Below are positions 44,779-54,384 of a stretch of 64,000 bases of DNA, piece after piece. The first letter of the stretch is position 1, and each line of letters begins with the position of its first letter. Source of the stretch: Devosia sp. Leaf420 (GTDB taxonomy: Bacteria; Pseudomonadota; Alphaproteobacteria; Rhizobiales; Devosiaceae); contig NZ_LMQU01000016.1 of the NCBI RefSeq assembly GCF_001425445.1, forward strand, positions 1 to 64,000, given 5' to 3'. A model generated the notes under the pieces. The model was given only the letters and a program-made list of their open reading frames with translations. It searched no databases and was not told where the DNA came from. Position numbers and translations under genes: made by a program.

Positions 44779-47283
44779 ATGCCGCGTTTGACCCGTCGAA
44801 CTTTCATCGCGTCGGTGCCGCCGCTCTTGGCTGCCACACAAATTCCAGCCTGGGCTGCTCCTGCTTCGGATCTTGAGCTGATTGCTGCACAAAAGGGCGA
44901 GCCAGCGATCGTCAAACTCTATCGCCAGCTCGAACGTTTGACCTCCACCGTCACCTTGATGACGACCGGGGCGCATCCCGACGACGAGCCGAGCGGCATG
45001 CTGGCGGCCCTGCGCCATGTCTATGGCATCCGCCCAGTGCTGTATTGCATCACGCGCGGGGAAGGCGGGCAGAACGCAATCGGGCCGGAACGTGGTTCGG
45101 TCTTAGGCGTGCTGCGCACGCGCGAGATCACCGAAGCCTCACGCTCGCTCGATGCCTCTCTGGCCTTTGGTAGCCAGGGCCACCACGACAATATGCATGA
45201 CTTCGGGTTTTCAAAGGACCCCAACCAAACGATCGACCGCTGGGGCCGCGACCGCGTGATCGAGCGCATGACCTGGGCGGTGCGCCACTATAAGCCCGAC
45301 GTGATCATGAACTGCTTCCTCGATGTTGGCGGGCAGCACGGCCACCATCGTGCAGCCAATGTCGCGACCTTTATCGTGGCCGACATTTCGGGCAATGCCG
45401 AAGAATTTCCGGACCAGATCGCGGCCGGCTTGAAGACCTGGACCGTCCCCAAGATCTACCAGCCGGCATGGGGTGGTGGTGGCGGTGTCTATGACGACGA
45501 AACGCCGCCGCCGCCGACGACGCTCGTCGTGCGTGCGCCCGAACGCGATCCGATTTCCGGCGCCACGTTCCCGCAGATGGGCGAATGGTCGCGGTCCTGT
45601 CACCTGACGCAAGGGATGGGGACCTGGCGGCCTGATCCGCAGACCGAATGGCCGATCAACCTCTCCTGGGCTGCCAATGGCGAAGCCGGCAGGAAAGAGA
45701 GTGACATTCGCGACGGTCTGATCGCCACGGTCGGCCACATTGCCGAACTCGATGGCATGCCGGCGGCTTCGGCTGACGCGCTGCGCAATGCGCAGGGGCT
45801 GATCGATGAAGCGCTGGCCGATTATGGCGATCCGGTCGAAGTTGTGAAGCGCCTTGTCGAGATCGGCAAGGCCGTTTCCGAAGCCCGTTCGACGCTGCCG
45901 GCAGAACTCGAAGACCAGGTCGTACACCGGCTCGATCGCAAGATCAGGGAAGTCGATCTGGCGCTCGCGACGGCGGCTGGCATGCGCGTGCGCGCCTATA
46001 CAGATGGTGCCGATCTCCACCCGGGCGAAGACATCATCGTCAAGGCGATGGTCGATGCGCCGGATACCATCACAGTGGATTCCGTCCAGGTGGTTGCCCG
46101 CAACGGCATTACCGGCAAAACGGCTGAGGATGGTGTCAAGGTGAGCGTTGCGGACGATGCCGCGCTGACCAATCCTCTGACCGAGCAATTTGATCCGCTC
46201 GGTGGTAATGGCGATGCCTTCGTGCGTCTGACGGCGACGATTGCCGGCCATAAGGCCGTGCTCGATGTCGATCTTGAGGATGCACTCCGTGTTCTGCCGG
46301 AAGCCTCGCTTGAGCTCAAGCCGGATGCGGTGGTGTTCAATACCGAAAGCGAAATCTCGCCGGTGGCTTTCACCGCCGTGGTTTCAGGCGGCACGACGGC
46401 GGACCTCGACTTCCAATTGCCCGAAGGTTGGGTCATGGCGGCGAAGGGTGAGACGGGCTCGGAAGCGGGCACGTTCGAACTGACGCCGCCGGCTGAACTT
46501 GGCACCGAGCGCATCACCATTGCGCCAAAGCTCCTTGGAAAGGAGGCTTACGCCATCAATGTCTTCACCTATCCCCATATCGGGCGGTCGGTGGTGCCGA
46601 CGGAAGTGGCGGTGCCGGTGCAGTCGGTTGGTGCGGTCATTCCTGAAGGGCGGATCGGCTATATCGGTGGGGGCAATGATAATGTCGCGACCTGGCTCAA
46701 TCGCCTTGGCGTTGATCTTAAGGAACTGAGCCCGGCCGATATGGAGGCAGGCGCTTATCGCGATCTCGACACTTTGGTCGTTGGCATTTTCTCCTTCGGT
46801 CGCCGCCCCGATCTTGTCGCAGCGCTGCCGGGTATCCATGAATGGGTGAAGAATGGCGGTCACCTTGTGACGCTCTACCACCGTCCGTCGGACGGCTGGG
46901 ATCCGGAGACCGTGCCGCTGGCTTTCCTCAAGATCGGTTCGCCTTCGATCCGCTATCGCGTGACCGATGCCAAGTCGACCGTGGACGTGCTCGAGCCAGA
47001 CCATCCGCTTCTCAACTACCCCAATGCCATTACCAAAGAAGACTGGGACAACTGGGACAAAGAGCGTGGGCTTTATTTCGCCTCGGAATGGGACGAGGCC
47101 TATGTGCCGCTGCTCGCCATGGCCGATGCGGGCGAGGAACCGCTCAAAGGTTCGCTGCTGTCGGCGGAAATCGGCGAAGGGCGTCACACCCATACCAGCC
47201 TCGTGCTTCATCACCAGCTAGACAAGCTGACCCCCGGCGCCTTCCGCATCATGGCTAACCTGATCCAGCCGGCCAAGCGCTGA
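44779..47283 (+). CDS. Exported PIG-L family deacetylase, large, multi-domain
   Basis: An 834-residue protein with a twin-arginine-type signal (RLTRRTFIASVPPLLAATQIPAWA). The PIG-L zinc deacetylase domain covers about 58-330, with AHPDDE at 65-70 and GQHGHHRAA near 190. The middle region is beta-rich (Ig-like, about 400-600). The C-terminal domain, about 620-830, resembles a ThuA/GATase-like fold (RIGYIGGGNDNVATWLNRLG and GGHLVTLYHRPSDGW). It would remove N-acyl groups from a glycoconjugate outside the cytoplasm. A shorter paralogue without signal is at 48243. Confidence 0.82.
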   Translation: MPRLTRRTFIASVPPLLAATQIPAWAAPASDLELIAAQKGEPAIVKLYRQLERLTSTVTLMTTGAHPDDEPSGMLAALRHVYGIRPVLYCITRGEGGQNAIGPERGSVLGVLRTREITEASRSLDASLAFGSQGHHDNMHDFGFSKDPNQTIDRWGRDRVIERMTWAVRHYKPDVIMNCFLDVGGQHGHHRAANVATFIVADISGNAEEFPDQIAAGLKTWTVPKIYQPAWGGGGGVYDDETPPPPTTLVVRAPERDPISGATFPQMGEWSRSCHLTQGMGTWRPDPQTEWPINLSWAANGEAGRKESDIRDGLIATVGHIAELDGMPAASADALRNAQGLIDEALADYGDPVEVVKRLVEIGKAVSEARSTLPAELEDQVVHRLDRKIREVDLALATAAGMRVRAYTDGADLHPGEDIIVKAMVDAPDTITVDSVQVVARNGITGKTAEDGVKVSVADDAALTNPLTEQFDPLGGNGDAFVRLTATIAGHKAVLDVDLEDALRVLPEASLELKPDAVVFNTESEISPVAFTAVVSGGTTADLDFQLPEGWVMAAKGETGSEAGTFELTPPAELGTERITIAPKLLGKEAYAINVFTYPHIGRSVVPTEVAVPVQSVGAVIPEGRIGYIGGGNDNVATWLNRLGVDLKELSPADMEAGAYRDLDTLVVGIFSFGRRPDLVAALPGIHEWVKNGGHLVTLYHRPSDGWDPETVPLAFLKIGSPSIRYRVTDAKSTVDVLEPDHPLLNYPNAITKEDWDNWDKERGLYFASEWDEAYVPLLAMADAGEEPLKGSLLSAEIGEGRHTHTSLVLHHQLDKLTPGAFRIMANLIQPAKR

Positions 47284-47346
47284 AACACCTTCGGCTCGCT
47301 TAAGCTCCCAGCGCGAGCCGCTGCCGTGCCTCCTAACGCGGCGAAA

Positions 47347-47380
47347 CCCTCGGCCATGCCAGGCCGGGGGTCTTTTTTTT
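47347..47380 (+). terminator. Rho-independent terminator
   Basis: CCCTCGGCC/GGCCGGGGG with a short loop, then TCTTTTTTTT. It follows the PIG-L gene and would stop its transcript; the EamA gene converges from the other side. Confidence 0.88.
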
Positions 47381-47386
47381 GGGGGT

Positions 47387-48241
47387 TCAGGGCTCTGGGC
47401 GGTCGGGGCGGGTCGTCAGGATCAGGGCGCCGATGATGATGGCGGTGCCGATGAGCGTTGTGGGCGCTGGCACTTCGCCAAAGGCTAGGAATCCGGCGAG
47501 GCTGGCGAGGACGATGGACAGATAACCGACGGGGGCGAGCAGATTAGCCGGGGTCGACTGATAGGCGCGGAGGAAACAGTATTGGCCGATCTGGGCCAGG
47601 ACGCCGATGGCAAGCAGCAGGGGCCAGTCGGCTGATGCGACCGGTTTCCACGAGAAGGCGGCGGGGATGAAAGTGAAGACCGTGAGGCCGACGGTGTAGA
47701 AAACCATCAGGACCGTCGTGTTTTCCTTGGCGAGGGCGCGGGTCTGAACGGTGGCGAGGGAGCCGAAAAGGACTGAAGCAAGGGCGGCCAAGAGCCCGAA
47801 GTTCCATGTGATTTCCCCCGGGGCGACCATGACGAGGACGCCGAGAAAACCGATGGCAGCGCCGATCCAGCGCCAGGGGCCGGATCGTTCGCCAAGGAGA
47901 AAGGTCGCGAGCCCCAGGACGACGAGCGGGCGCATGAAGCCGATAGCATTGGCAAGGGCCAAGGGCAGGGCGGTGAGCGCGGCGAAGTTGGCATTAAGGG
48001 CAAGGGTGTTACAGAGCACGCGGAAAGCGTGGCGGCCCCATTGCCTGGCTTCTCGCAAAGCCTGGCGGTGACGCCAGGCGAGCGGGAGGACGCTGACAAG
48101 GCCGATGAGCGAGCGGATGAAAACCATCTGCACAGCGGGATAGCTGGCGCCGCCCATCTTCACGAGCACGGTCATGAAGGTCACGAGCACCATGTCGCTC
48201 GCGAGCCAAAGATATCCGGCTCGCGATAGATTGGTCTCCAT
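47387..48241 (-). CDS. EamA/DMT-family transporter
   Basis: A 284-residue polytopic protein with ten or so hydrophobic segments and the two EamA repeats (for example MRPLVVLGLATFLLGERSGPWRWIG and APVGYLSIVLASLAGFLAFGE). Such proteins export or exchange small metabolites. The ATG at 48241 is one base beyond the stop of the PIG-L paralogue, so it belongs to the ROK-PIG-L-EamA operon. Confidence 0.85.
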   Translation of the reverse strand: METNLSRAGYLWLASDMVLVTFMTVLVKMGGASYPAVQMVFIRSLIGLVSVLPLAWRHRQALREARQWGRHAFRVLCNTLALNANFAALTALPLALANAIGFMRPLVVLGLATFLLGERSGPWRWIGAAIGFLGVLVMVAPGEITWNFGLLAALASVLFGSLATVQTRALAKENTTVLMVFYTVGLTVFTFIPAAFSWKPVASADWPLLLAIGVLAQIGQYCFLRAYQSTPANLLAPVGYLSIVLASLAGFLAFGEVPAPTTLIGTAIIIGALILTTRPDRPEP

Positions 48242-48242
48242 A

Positions 48243-50582
48243 TCACGCAGACTGGAGAAGATTGGCCATGAGCCGGAAAGCGCCGGGGACGAGCTTGTCC
48301 AACTGGTGATGGAGAACAAGGCTCGTATGGGTGTGACGACCGTCACCGATCTCGGCCGAAAGCAATGAGCCGATGAGGGATTCTTCACCGGCGTCGCTCA
48401 TGGCGAGGAAAGGGACATAGGCGCCGTCCCAGGCGGAGGCGAAGTAGAGCCCACGTTCCTTGTCCCAGCCGGCGAAATCGTCCGCGGTGATGCGATTGGG
48501 GCCGATGAGGAGCTTGTGCTGGGGGTCGAGGAATTTCACCTCGGCGGCGGGATTGGTGGTGCGCCAGCGCAGTGATGGACTGCCGATGTTGATTGGGCGC
48601 GGCGGTGTTTCGTCCGCGATCCAGCCATCGCTGGGGCGGTGATAGAGCGTGACGAGATGGCCGCCAGCTTCGACCCAGCGGTGGAGTTTTTGCGTTGCAG
48701 CCCTGAGGTCCGGGCGGAGGCCGAAGGCGAAAATGCCGATGACGATGGTGTCATAGGCCGAGAGATCGCCCGCGAGGGCTTCGGCATCGAGTTCGGTGAT
48801 GTTGGCGCTCATGCGGTCGAGCCAGATGCCGACGCGGTCGGAGCCGCCGCCGATATAGCCGATTTTGGTGTCGGGGACCGTCAGGTTAAGCGCAAGGATG
48901 TCGAGTGACAGCGGGCGGGCAAAACGGGTGCGGCCGATATGCGGATAGGCGATGGGGGTGACGCCGAAGGCCGGCGCGCCATCGACGAGGAGAGGTAGGC
49001 TGTGGCGGCCGGCGGTGAGGAGCACATCGGAGTTGACGGCGAAAGTGCTCTCACGGCGTTCGATGGTCAGGCTGGGAGCGCTCGGGATAGTGATGCGGCC
49101 GAAGTCGATGTCGGTTTTGAGGGCGACGTTTTTCGTCACCGGGGCCGATAGCGGAAGAATAAGAGCCTCGGGGGTGATCGCGACCGTGTAGGCGGGGGCG
49201 AGCTGCAGGTCTTCTTCGGTGTCGCGGAAAAAGCGGATGACCTCGCCGTTCACCTCGGCCTCAACGCGCACCCAGACATTGCCGTTTGCATAAAGGTTCT
49301 GCCAATCGGGGCGGAAGGCATTCTCGATCTTTGCACCAGCGCGGGCGGTAAGTGCGATGGCCGTACTGTCGCCAGAAAGACTGACCACATCGCTGGGCAC
49401 GAAGGCGTCAGAGGTGATGGGGGTCACGCGTATATTTTCGGCCTCGCCAGGTTCGGCTTCGATGGTCAGATCGGCTGTTTCGCCAGGGGCGATGCTGGTT
49501 GAGGAGACCGAGGCGTAGATTTCGATGCCGGCGGCGATGGCGGTGGCCGCGTCGAGTTCTTCGAGCTTTCGCTCAAGACGATGAGCGTGCTCGGGGGCGA
49601 TGTCCTCCTGCGCGCCGCGGATGGCGCGGCGGGCAATGCTGAGAGCGGGCAGGATGGCGGTGCTATCGGGGAACGCAGCTATGGCCTGCGCGAGGGCAGC
49701 GCCGGCGGCGGCGAGATAAGGCGACGGGCCGAGATCGCTGAGCGATTTGGGCAGGTCATCGAAAAGTCCTCCTGGTGCATCGGTACCGACCTCGTGGAGC
49801 GGCCATGTTCTTTCGCCGGGGTGCCGCCAGTGGCCCATGTTCTGGCTGGCGTGGAAGGCCCGGGAGATTTCGCCAAGTTGCCAGAAGGGCATGCCGGTGG
49901 CGAAATCGTTGCCCGTGGCCGTGACGAAAAGATTGGCCCTGGGCGGGGGGACTTCGTCGTCATAGGTGTCGCCGCCGCCGGACCAGGCGGGGAGACAGAA
50001 TTTCGTGACAGTCCAGGTTGAGAGATTTCCGGTTTCGTAAGCGGGATCGGCGGCAAGGGCGAGCGCGCGCTCGGCAGCCTCGGTCATTGCGCGGTGGTGA
50101 CCGTGCTGGCCGGGAACGTTGAGGAAGGTCGGGATGACAATATCGGGGCGGAACTGGCGATAGGCGCGGACGAGGCGATCGATAATGCGCTCTTCGCCCC
50201 AGCGCGCCAGGGTGTCCTTGCCGGATTTGGAGAAGCCGAAATCTTGCACGGGGTCGTCGGGACCATGGCCGAGCCAGGCGATGTCGGCATCAAGGGCTCG
50301 GGCGGCTTCTTCCATTTCGCGCGAACGCAACACGCCGAGCGCACCGCCGCGTTCGGGGCCCAGAGTATTCTGCCCGCCCTCGCCGCGGGTAGAGCAGGCG
50401 ACGATGATGCGCATGCCCATTTCGTGGCGCATGGCGGCGAGCATTTCGTTGTGCTCGTCATCGGGATGGGCGCCGGTATTCATCACCGTCACCGTGGATT
50501 TGAGGCGGGACAGGGCGCGGGCGAGAGCAACGAGACGGGGCTGGGCCGCGCGACGGCGCAGGCGTTCGGGAGCGGTAAGCAT
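48243..50582 (-). CDS. PIG-L family deacetylase paralogue, probably cytoplasmic
   Basis: A 779-residue paralogue of the protein at 44779, with TGAHPDDEHNEML, GQHGHHRAM, a beta-rich middle part, and a C-terminal GATase-like domain (KIGYIGGGSDRVGIWLDRMS). The two share the C-terminal string SAEIGxGRHTHTSLVLHHQLDKL. No signal peptide is visible. The ATG at 50582 aligns with the paralogue; an ATG at 50630 and a TTG at 50648 with a better ribosome site are alternatives. Its operon lies on the opposite strand, so the pair surrounds the EamA gene. Confidence 0.8.
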   Translation of the reverse strand: MLTAPERLRRRAAQPRLVALARALSRLKSTVTVMNTGAHPDDEHNEMLAAMRHEMGMRIIVACSTRGEGGQNTLGPERGGALGVLRSREMEEAARALDADIAWLGHGPDDPVQDFGFSKSGKDTLARWGEERIIDRLVRAYRQFRPDIVIPTFLNVPGQHGHHRAMTEAAERALALAADPAYETGNLSTWTVTKFCLPAWSGGGDTYDDEVPPPRANLFVTATGNDFATGMPFWQLGEISRAFHASQNMGHWRHPGERTWPLHEVGTDAPGGLFDDLPKSLSDLGPSPYLAAAGAALAQAIAAFPDSTAILPALSIARRAIRGAQEDIAPEHAHRLERKLEELDAATAIAAGIEIYASVSSTSIAPGETADLTIEAEPGEAENIRVTPITSDAFVPSDVVSLSGDSTAIALTARAGAKIENAFRPDWQNLYANGNVWVRVEAEVNGEVIRFFRDTEEDLQLAPAYTVAITPEALILPLSAPVTKNVALKTDIDFGRITIPSAPSLTIERRESTFAVNSDVLLTAGRHSLPLLVDGAPAFGVTPIAYPHIGRTRFARPLSLDILALNLTVPDTKIGYIGGGSDRVGIWLDRMSANITELDAEALAGDLSAYDTIVIGIFAFGLRPDLRAATQKLHRWVEAGGHLVTLYHRPSDGWIADETPPRPINIGSPSLRWRTTNPAAEVKFLDPQHKLLIGPNRITADDFAGWDKERGLYFASAWDGAYVPFLAMSDAGEESLIGSLLSAEIGDGRHTHTSLVLHHQLDKLVPGAFRLMANLLQSA

Positions 50583-50671
50583 TATTCGTCCAGACTTGGT
50601 AGTTGGCGTTTTGGAACGGCACACTGGCATTGCACCCGTCTCTCTCAAAGAGAGGCGACGGGTGACAAAAG

Positions 50672-51895
50672 TCAGCCGACGGGGTTGGAAACGCTGAGAT
50701 GGGGAGAGACGGTGTCGAGGAGCGGCAGCGCGGCGGCGCCGAGCGCGGCCGTCAACTGGCCCGTTTGGCCGCGGATGACGCGGGGTTGCGAGCGTTGCCG
50801 TCTCGTTGCGACGGAAACGGGCAAGGGGTCGAGCGCGGCGATGACCGCTTCAAGCACTGAATCGGGCAGGCCGCCGCCGAAAATGACGGTTTCTGGATCG
50901 AAGATGTTTTCGAGCATGGCGACGGTGGGCGCAAGGTAATCGGCAGCCATGTCGATCCATTCGGCAAGCGTCGGATCGGCCTTATCGTGCAATGTCTGGA
51001 TGTCATCGACAGTGGCTGCATAGATGCCGGCCATGGCGAGCCGTTCGCGCAGAGCAAAGACCGAGACGAAACGCTCGAGTGCGCCGGCTGGGCCATAGTG
51101 GACCTTGCCCTTGCGGGGGACGAGACCGACATGGCCGATTTCGCCGGCATTGCCGAAGGCGCCGCGCAAGGGGCGGCCTTCCTGGATGACGCCGAGACCA
51201 AGGCCGACACCGAAGTAAAGGTAACAGAAGCTGCCGATCTGGCGACCGGCGCCATAAAGACGTTCGCCGACCACAGCGGCCGTGGCGTCGTTCTCGACAA
51301 AGACCTGCTGGCCCGTAGCTTTGGCAAAAAGAGCAGTCGCATCAACGCCCGTCCAGCCGGGAAGGGTGGCGGGGCCGACCGAGCTCATACCCTCGACCTC
51401 GAATGGACCTGGCATGACGACGCCGATGCCGAGAAGCTTGCTGCGGTCAGCGCCAAGTGAGGCTTCGAGGCGCTGGACTTCCGCTGTCACTTGGTCAGGG
51501 ACGGTATCGGGGCCCGTGGCCTCAAGCGGCAGGATGGATTTGGCGCGCACGCCGCCTGAAAGATCGAGAAGCGCGGTCACCATATGGTCGGCGGCGATTT
51601 CGACCCCAGCGGTCATCGGGCCGTTGGGATTGACGGCGAACTGGATGGGGGGCTGTCCACGACCGGATCTGAGCCGACCAAGTTCAACGAGAAGCCCTTC
51701 TTCGAGCAGCTCGTCGACAATATTGGCAACGGCCTGGGGCGTAAGCTGGGCGCGCCGCGCGATCTCGGTGCGGCCGAGATGTTCATGGAAGCGAATGACC
51801 TCCAGCACCACGCGGCGATTGTGCGCGCGATTGCGCTCGGGATTGGACCCGATGGCGACCCGTTGACGAAGCTCTTTCTTGCTGCGGCCGTTCAA
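50672..51895 (-). CDS. ROK-family transcriptional regulator
   Basis: A 407-residue regulator with an N-terminal winged helix-turn-helix (LGRTEIARRAQLTPQAVANIVDELL) and a ROK sugar-kinase-like domain (VENDATAAVVGE, FGNAGEIGHVGLV). The usual ROK zinc cluster CxCGxxGC is absent: the region after GEIGH reads RKGKVHYGPAGALE. It is divergent from the ABC operon at 52089 and starts the operon with the PIG-L paralogue and EamA gene, so it probably controls both. Confidence 0.85.
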   Translation of the reverse strand: MNGRSKKELRQRVAIGSNPERNRAHNRRVVLEVIRFHEHLGRTEIARRAQLTPQAVANIVDELLEEGLLVELGRLRSGRGQPPIQFAVNPNGPMTAGVEIAADHMVTALLDLSGGVRAKSILPLEATGPDTVPDQVTAEVQRLEASLGADRSKLLGIGVVMPGPFEVEGMSSVGPATLPGWTGVDATALFAKATGQQVFVENDATAAVVGERLYGAGRQIGSFCYLYFGVGLGLGVIQEGRPLRGAFGNAGEIGHVGLVPRKGKVHYGPAGALERFVSVFALRERLAMAGIYAATVDDIQTLHDKADPTLAEWIDMAADYLAPTVAMLENIFDPETVIFGGGLPDSVLEAVIAALDPLPVSVATRRQRSQPRVIRGQTGQLTAALGAAALPLLDTVSPHLSVSNPVG

Positions 51896-52088
51896 ATTTC
51901 CGCCTCCCCCACTGCCTCGCTAGCATGGCGGGGCGGTGCAAGACTAGCCAGGCGACACAATAACTCAAGTAGATTATTTTATTGACAAGGGACGGTCACA
52001 TATTGGACGTTGCTGGCCTGTCGGGCGGCGTGTGCCGTCCTAAGGGATGAGAGGCGTCGGAGGGTCGACGCTCCAATGGAGGGACTTT
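51896..52088. promoter_or_regulatory. Divergent ROK/ABC regulatory region
   Basis: A 193-base region with an AT-rich part containing TAACTCAAGT (51961-51970) and TTGACA (51982-51987). The former recurs inverted before the PIG-L gene at 44675. GGAGG precedes the binding-protein start. No clear -10 hexamer at normal spacing. Confidence 0.5.
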
Positions 52089-53324
52089 ATGCGTAAGGCA
52101 TATGTAGCCGGGCTCGCTGCCGGCATCAGCTTCATCGCTATGGGCGCAGCCCGGGCCGTGGAAATCGAATATTGGCAATATGTATTTGACAGCCGCGTCC
52201 AGGCGATGGACCAGCTGATCGAAAAGTTCGAAGCTGCCAATCCGGACATCACGGTCAAGCAGACCACTTTCCCCTATGCCGACTACCAGACGCGCGTTGT
52301 TGCCGCCAAGGTTGCCGGCCAGGGGCCGGACGTGGTGCAGCTCTTTTATGGCTGGACTGACCAGTTCGTGAATGGCGGCTTGATCCAGCCGCTCGACCCG
52401 GCCGTGTTCCCGCATGAGGAAATCGAAGCGGACTTCTTCCCCATCGTTTCGGCAATGAAGCGTGGCGACGATTATTATGGCTTGCCGACCGCCGTGCGCT
52501 CGCTGGCACTCTTTTACAACAAGGCCTTGCTCGACGAAGCCGGTGTCGAACCGCCGCAGACGCTCGACGAGCTTCTGGCAGTTGCCGAAGCCACGACCAA
52601 GCGCGATGGCAGCGGCAACATCACGACGGCTGGCATTACCATGGACATGGCCGGCCAGGATCACCACTGGTGGCGTGAAGTTCTTGTGCGCCAGAACGGT
52701 GGCGTCCCCTATGATGCCGAAGGCAACGTTGCCTATAACGACGCGGCCGGCGCTGCGGCCCTGAAGTTCTATACCGACCTTCAAACCGAAAAGAAGGTCG
52801 GCCTCGTCGGCTTCATGGATGAAGGCCAGGCGGCGTTCCGCGCAGGTCTTGCCGCCATGACCATCGATGGCACGTTCCGTCTCGGGGCCTTTGCCGATAA
52901 CCCCTTCGAATGGGGCGTAGTGGAACTGCCCGCTGACGCCAATGGCATGCGCTCGAACTATTCGAGCTATTTTGCCAACGGTATCGGGGCGACCTCGACC
53001 GGAGAGGAGCTCGCAGCCGCGCAGAAGTTCCTGCAGTATATCTCCTCGCCCGAAGCGATGGAAATCTGGCTCGAAACGGTTGGTGAACTTCCGGCACGTC
53101 GTGACGTGGCGCTGACCGAAGCAAACCTTGCCGATCCGATCCGCGGGCCGTTCCTCAAGGGTCTTGAATACGCTCAGACCACCCAGTTCTACGACGAAGC
53201 CGCACAGCGCCAGACCGCGATCGACATGGTCAATCGCGTGCTGCTCGAAGGCCAGTCGATCGAAGACTCGCTTGCCCAGGCCGCTACGGCCGAACAGGCG
53301 ATTATCGATCAGGGTCGTCAGTAA
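52089..53324 (+). CDS. ABC transporter sugar-binding protein
   Basis: The 411-residue protein has a signal peptide at 1-23 (ending GAARA) and a MalE/UgpB-type binding fold: EIEYWQYVFDSRVQAMDQLIEKFEAANPDI, FYNKALLDEAGVEPPQTLDELLAVA, and GLAAMTIDGTFRLG. It starts an operon of two permeases, an ArgH-like lyase, an ATPase and a PfkB kinase. Substrate unknown, probably a glycoside or amino sugar in view of the neighbouring deacetylases. Confidence 0.9.
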   Translation: MRKAYVAGLAAGISFIAMGAARAVEIEYWQYVFDSRVQAMDQLIEKFEAANPDITVKQTTFPYADYQTRVVAAKVAGQGPDVVQLFYGWTDQFVNGGLIQPLDPAVFPHEEIEADFFPIVSAMKRGDDYYGLPTAVRSLALFYNKALLDEAGVEPPQTLDELLAVAEATTKRDGSGNITTAGITMDMAGQDHHWWREVLVRQNGGVPYDAEGNVAYNDAAGAAALKFYTDLQTEKKVGLVGFMDEGQAAFRAGLAAMTIDGTFRLGAFADNPFEWGVVELPADANGMRSNYSSYFANGIGATSTGEELAAAQKFLQYISSPEAMEIWLETVGELPARRDVALTEANLADPIRGPFLKGLEYAQTTQFYDEAAQRQTAIDMVNRVLLEGQSIEDSLAQAATAEQAIIDQGRQ

Positions 53325-53370
53325 GGGGTAAGCTCTTTCAAGAGCGCGAACTTCGCCACGACATCGACTG

Positions 53371-53394
53371 TCACCCCGGCCTTCGCCGGGGTGA
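53371..53394 (+). terminator. Hairpin inside the ABC operon
   Basis: TCACCCCGGC and GCCGGGGTGA form a perfect 10-bp stem with a CTTC loop, 46 bases after the binding-protein stop. There is no T-run, so it more likely stabilises the upstream message or partly attenuates than ends transcription. Confidence 0.6.
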
Positions 53395-53451
53395 TGACCG
53401 ATGATATTTTGGCGCTAAGGCAACCCCTCGCATCTTCTCGCAGGAGCGAAC

Positions 53452-54384
53452 ATGGCGTCGGCGAACGCGATTTCACAAACAGGCCCGGTGCGCTTCTGGG
53501 ACCGTCTCAATATCAGCACCAAGCGGGTCATCTGGGCCTGGGCGTTTCTCGCCGTGCCGATCATCTTTTATGCGGGCATCCGCTTTTATCCGACATTCCA
53601 GGCCTTTTGGCTGTCGCTGACCAATTGGGATCTGCTACGGCCAGCACAGTTCATCGGCTTTGCGAACTATCAAAAAATGTTCGCCGATCCGGTTTTCTGG
53701 AAAGTCTTCCAGAACACTTTTCTTTACCTCATCATCGGCACGCCGGTGAGCCTCGTCATCTCCTTCGTGATCGCCTATTACCTTGATCGCGTGAAGCTGA
53801 TGCACGGATTTATCCGTGCCCTTTATTTCCTGCCCTTCCTGACGACGGCTGCAGCCATGGGTTGGGTCTGGCGCTGGTTTTACCAGCCGGTGCCGATCGG
53901 GGTAATCAATGGCTTTTTGTCCTCGGTTGGCATTCCGCAGCAGCCATTTTTGCGCTCGGTCGACCAGGCGCTCTTCTCGATCCTGATCCCGGCGATCTGG
54001 GCCGGGCTCGGGTTCCAGATCATCATCTTCATGGCCGGGCTACGCGCCATTCCCAGCACCTTTTATGAGGCTGCGAAGATCGACGGGCTGGGTGATTGGG
54101 CAATCCTTCGGAAGATCACCATTCCCCTCCTAAAGCCCACCACCGTTTTCCTTGTCGTGTTCTCTTCGATCGGGTTCCTGCGCATCTTCGACCAGGTCTA
54201 CAATATGACCTCGAATGATCCGGGCGGGCCGCTCAATTCGACCAAGCCGCTGGTGCTGATGATCTACCAGACCGCCTTCTCATCCTATCAGATGGGCTAT
54301 GCGGCCGCGCAAACCGTGGTGCTGTTCACCATCCTGCTCATCGTATCCCTGCTCCAGCTCTATGTGCTGAGGGAAAAGAAATGA
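53452..54384 (+). CDS. ABC transporter permease (MalF/UgpA-like)
   Basis: A 310-residue membrane protein with six hydrophobic segments and the EAA loop YEAAKIDGLGDWAILRKITIPLLKP. CAGGAG precedes the ATG. The stop overlaps the next permease start (ATGA). Confidence 0.92.
   Translation: MASANAISQTGPVRFWDRLNISTKRVIWAWAFLAVPIIFYAGIRFYPTFQAFWLSLTNWDLLRPAQFIGFANYQKMFADPVFWKVFQNTFLYLIIGTPVSLVISFVIAYYLDRVKLMHGFIRALYFLPFLTTAAAMGWVWRWFYQPVPIGVINGFLSSVGIPQQPFLRSVDQALFSILIPAIWAGLGFQIIIFMAGLRAIPSTFYEAAKIDGLGDWAILRKITIPLLKPTTVFLVVFSSIGFLRIFDQVYNMTSNDPGGPLNSTKPLVLMIYQTAFSSYQMGYAAAQTVVLFTILLIVSLLQLYVLREKK

Noticed and set aside
51982..52010. Sigma-70 promoter with TTGACA at 51982
   Set aside because: No acceptable -10 hexamer at 16-18 bases; reported only as part of the regulatory region.
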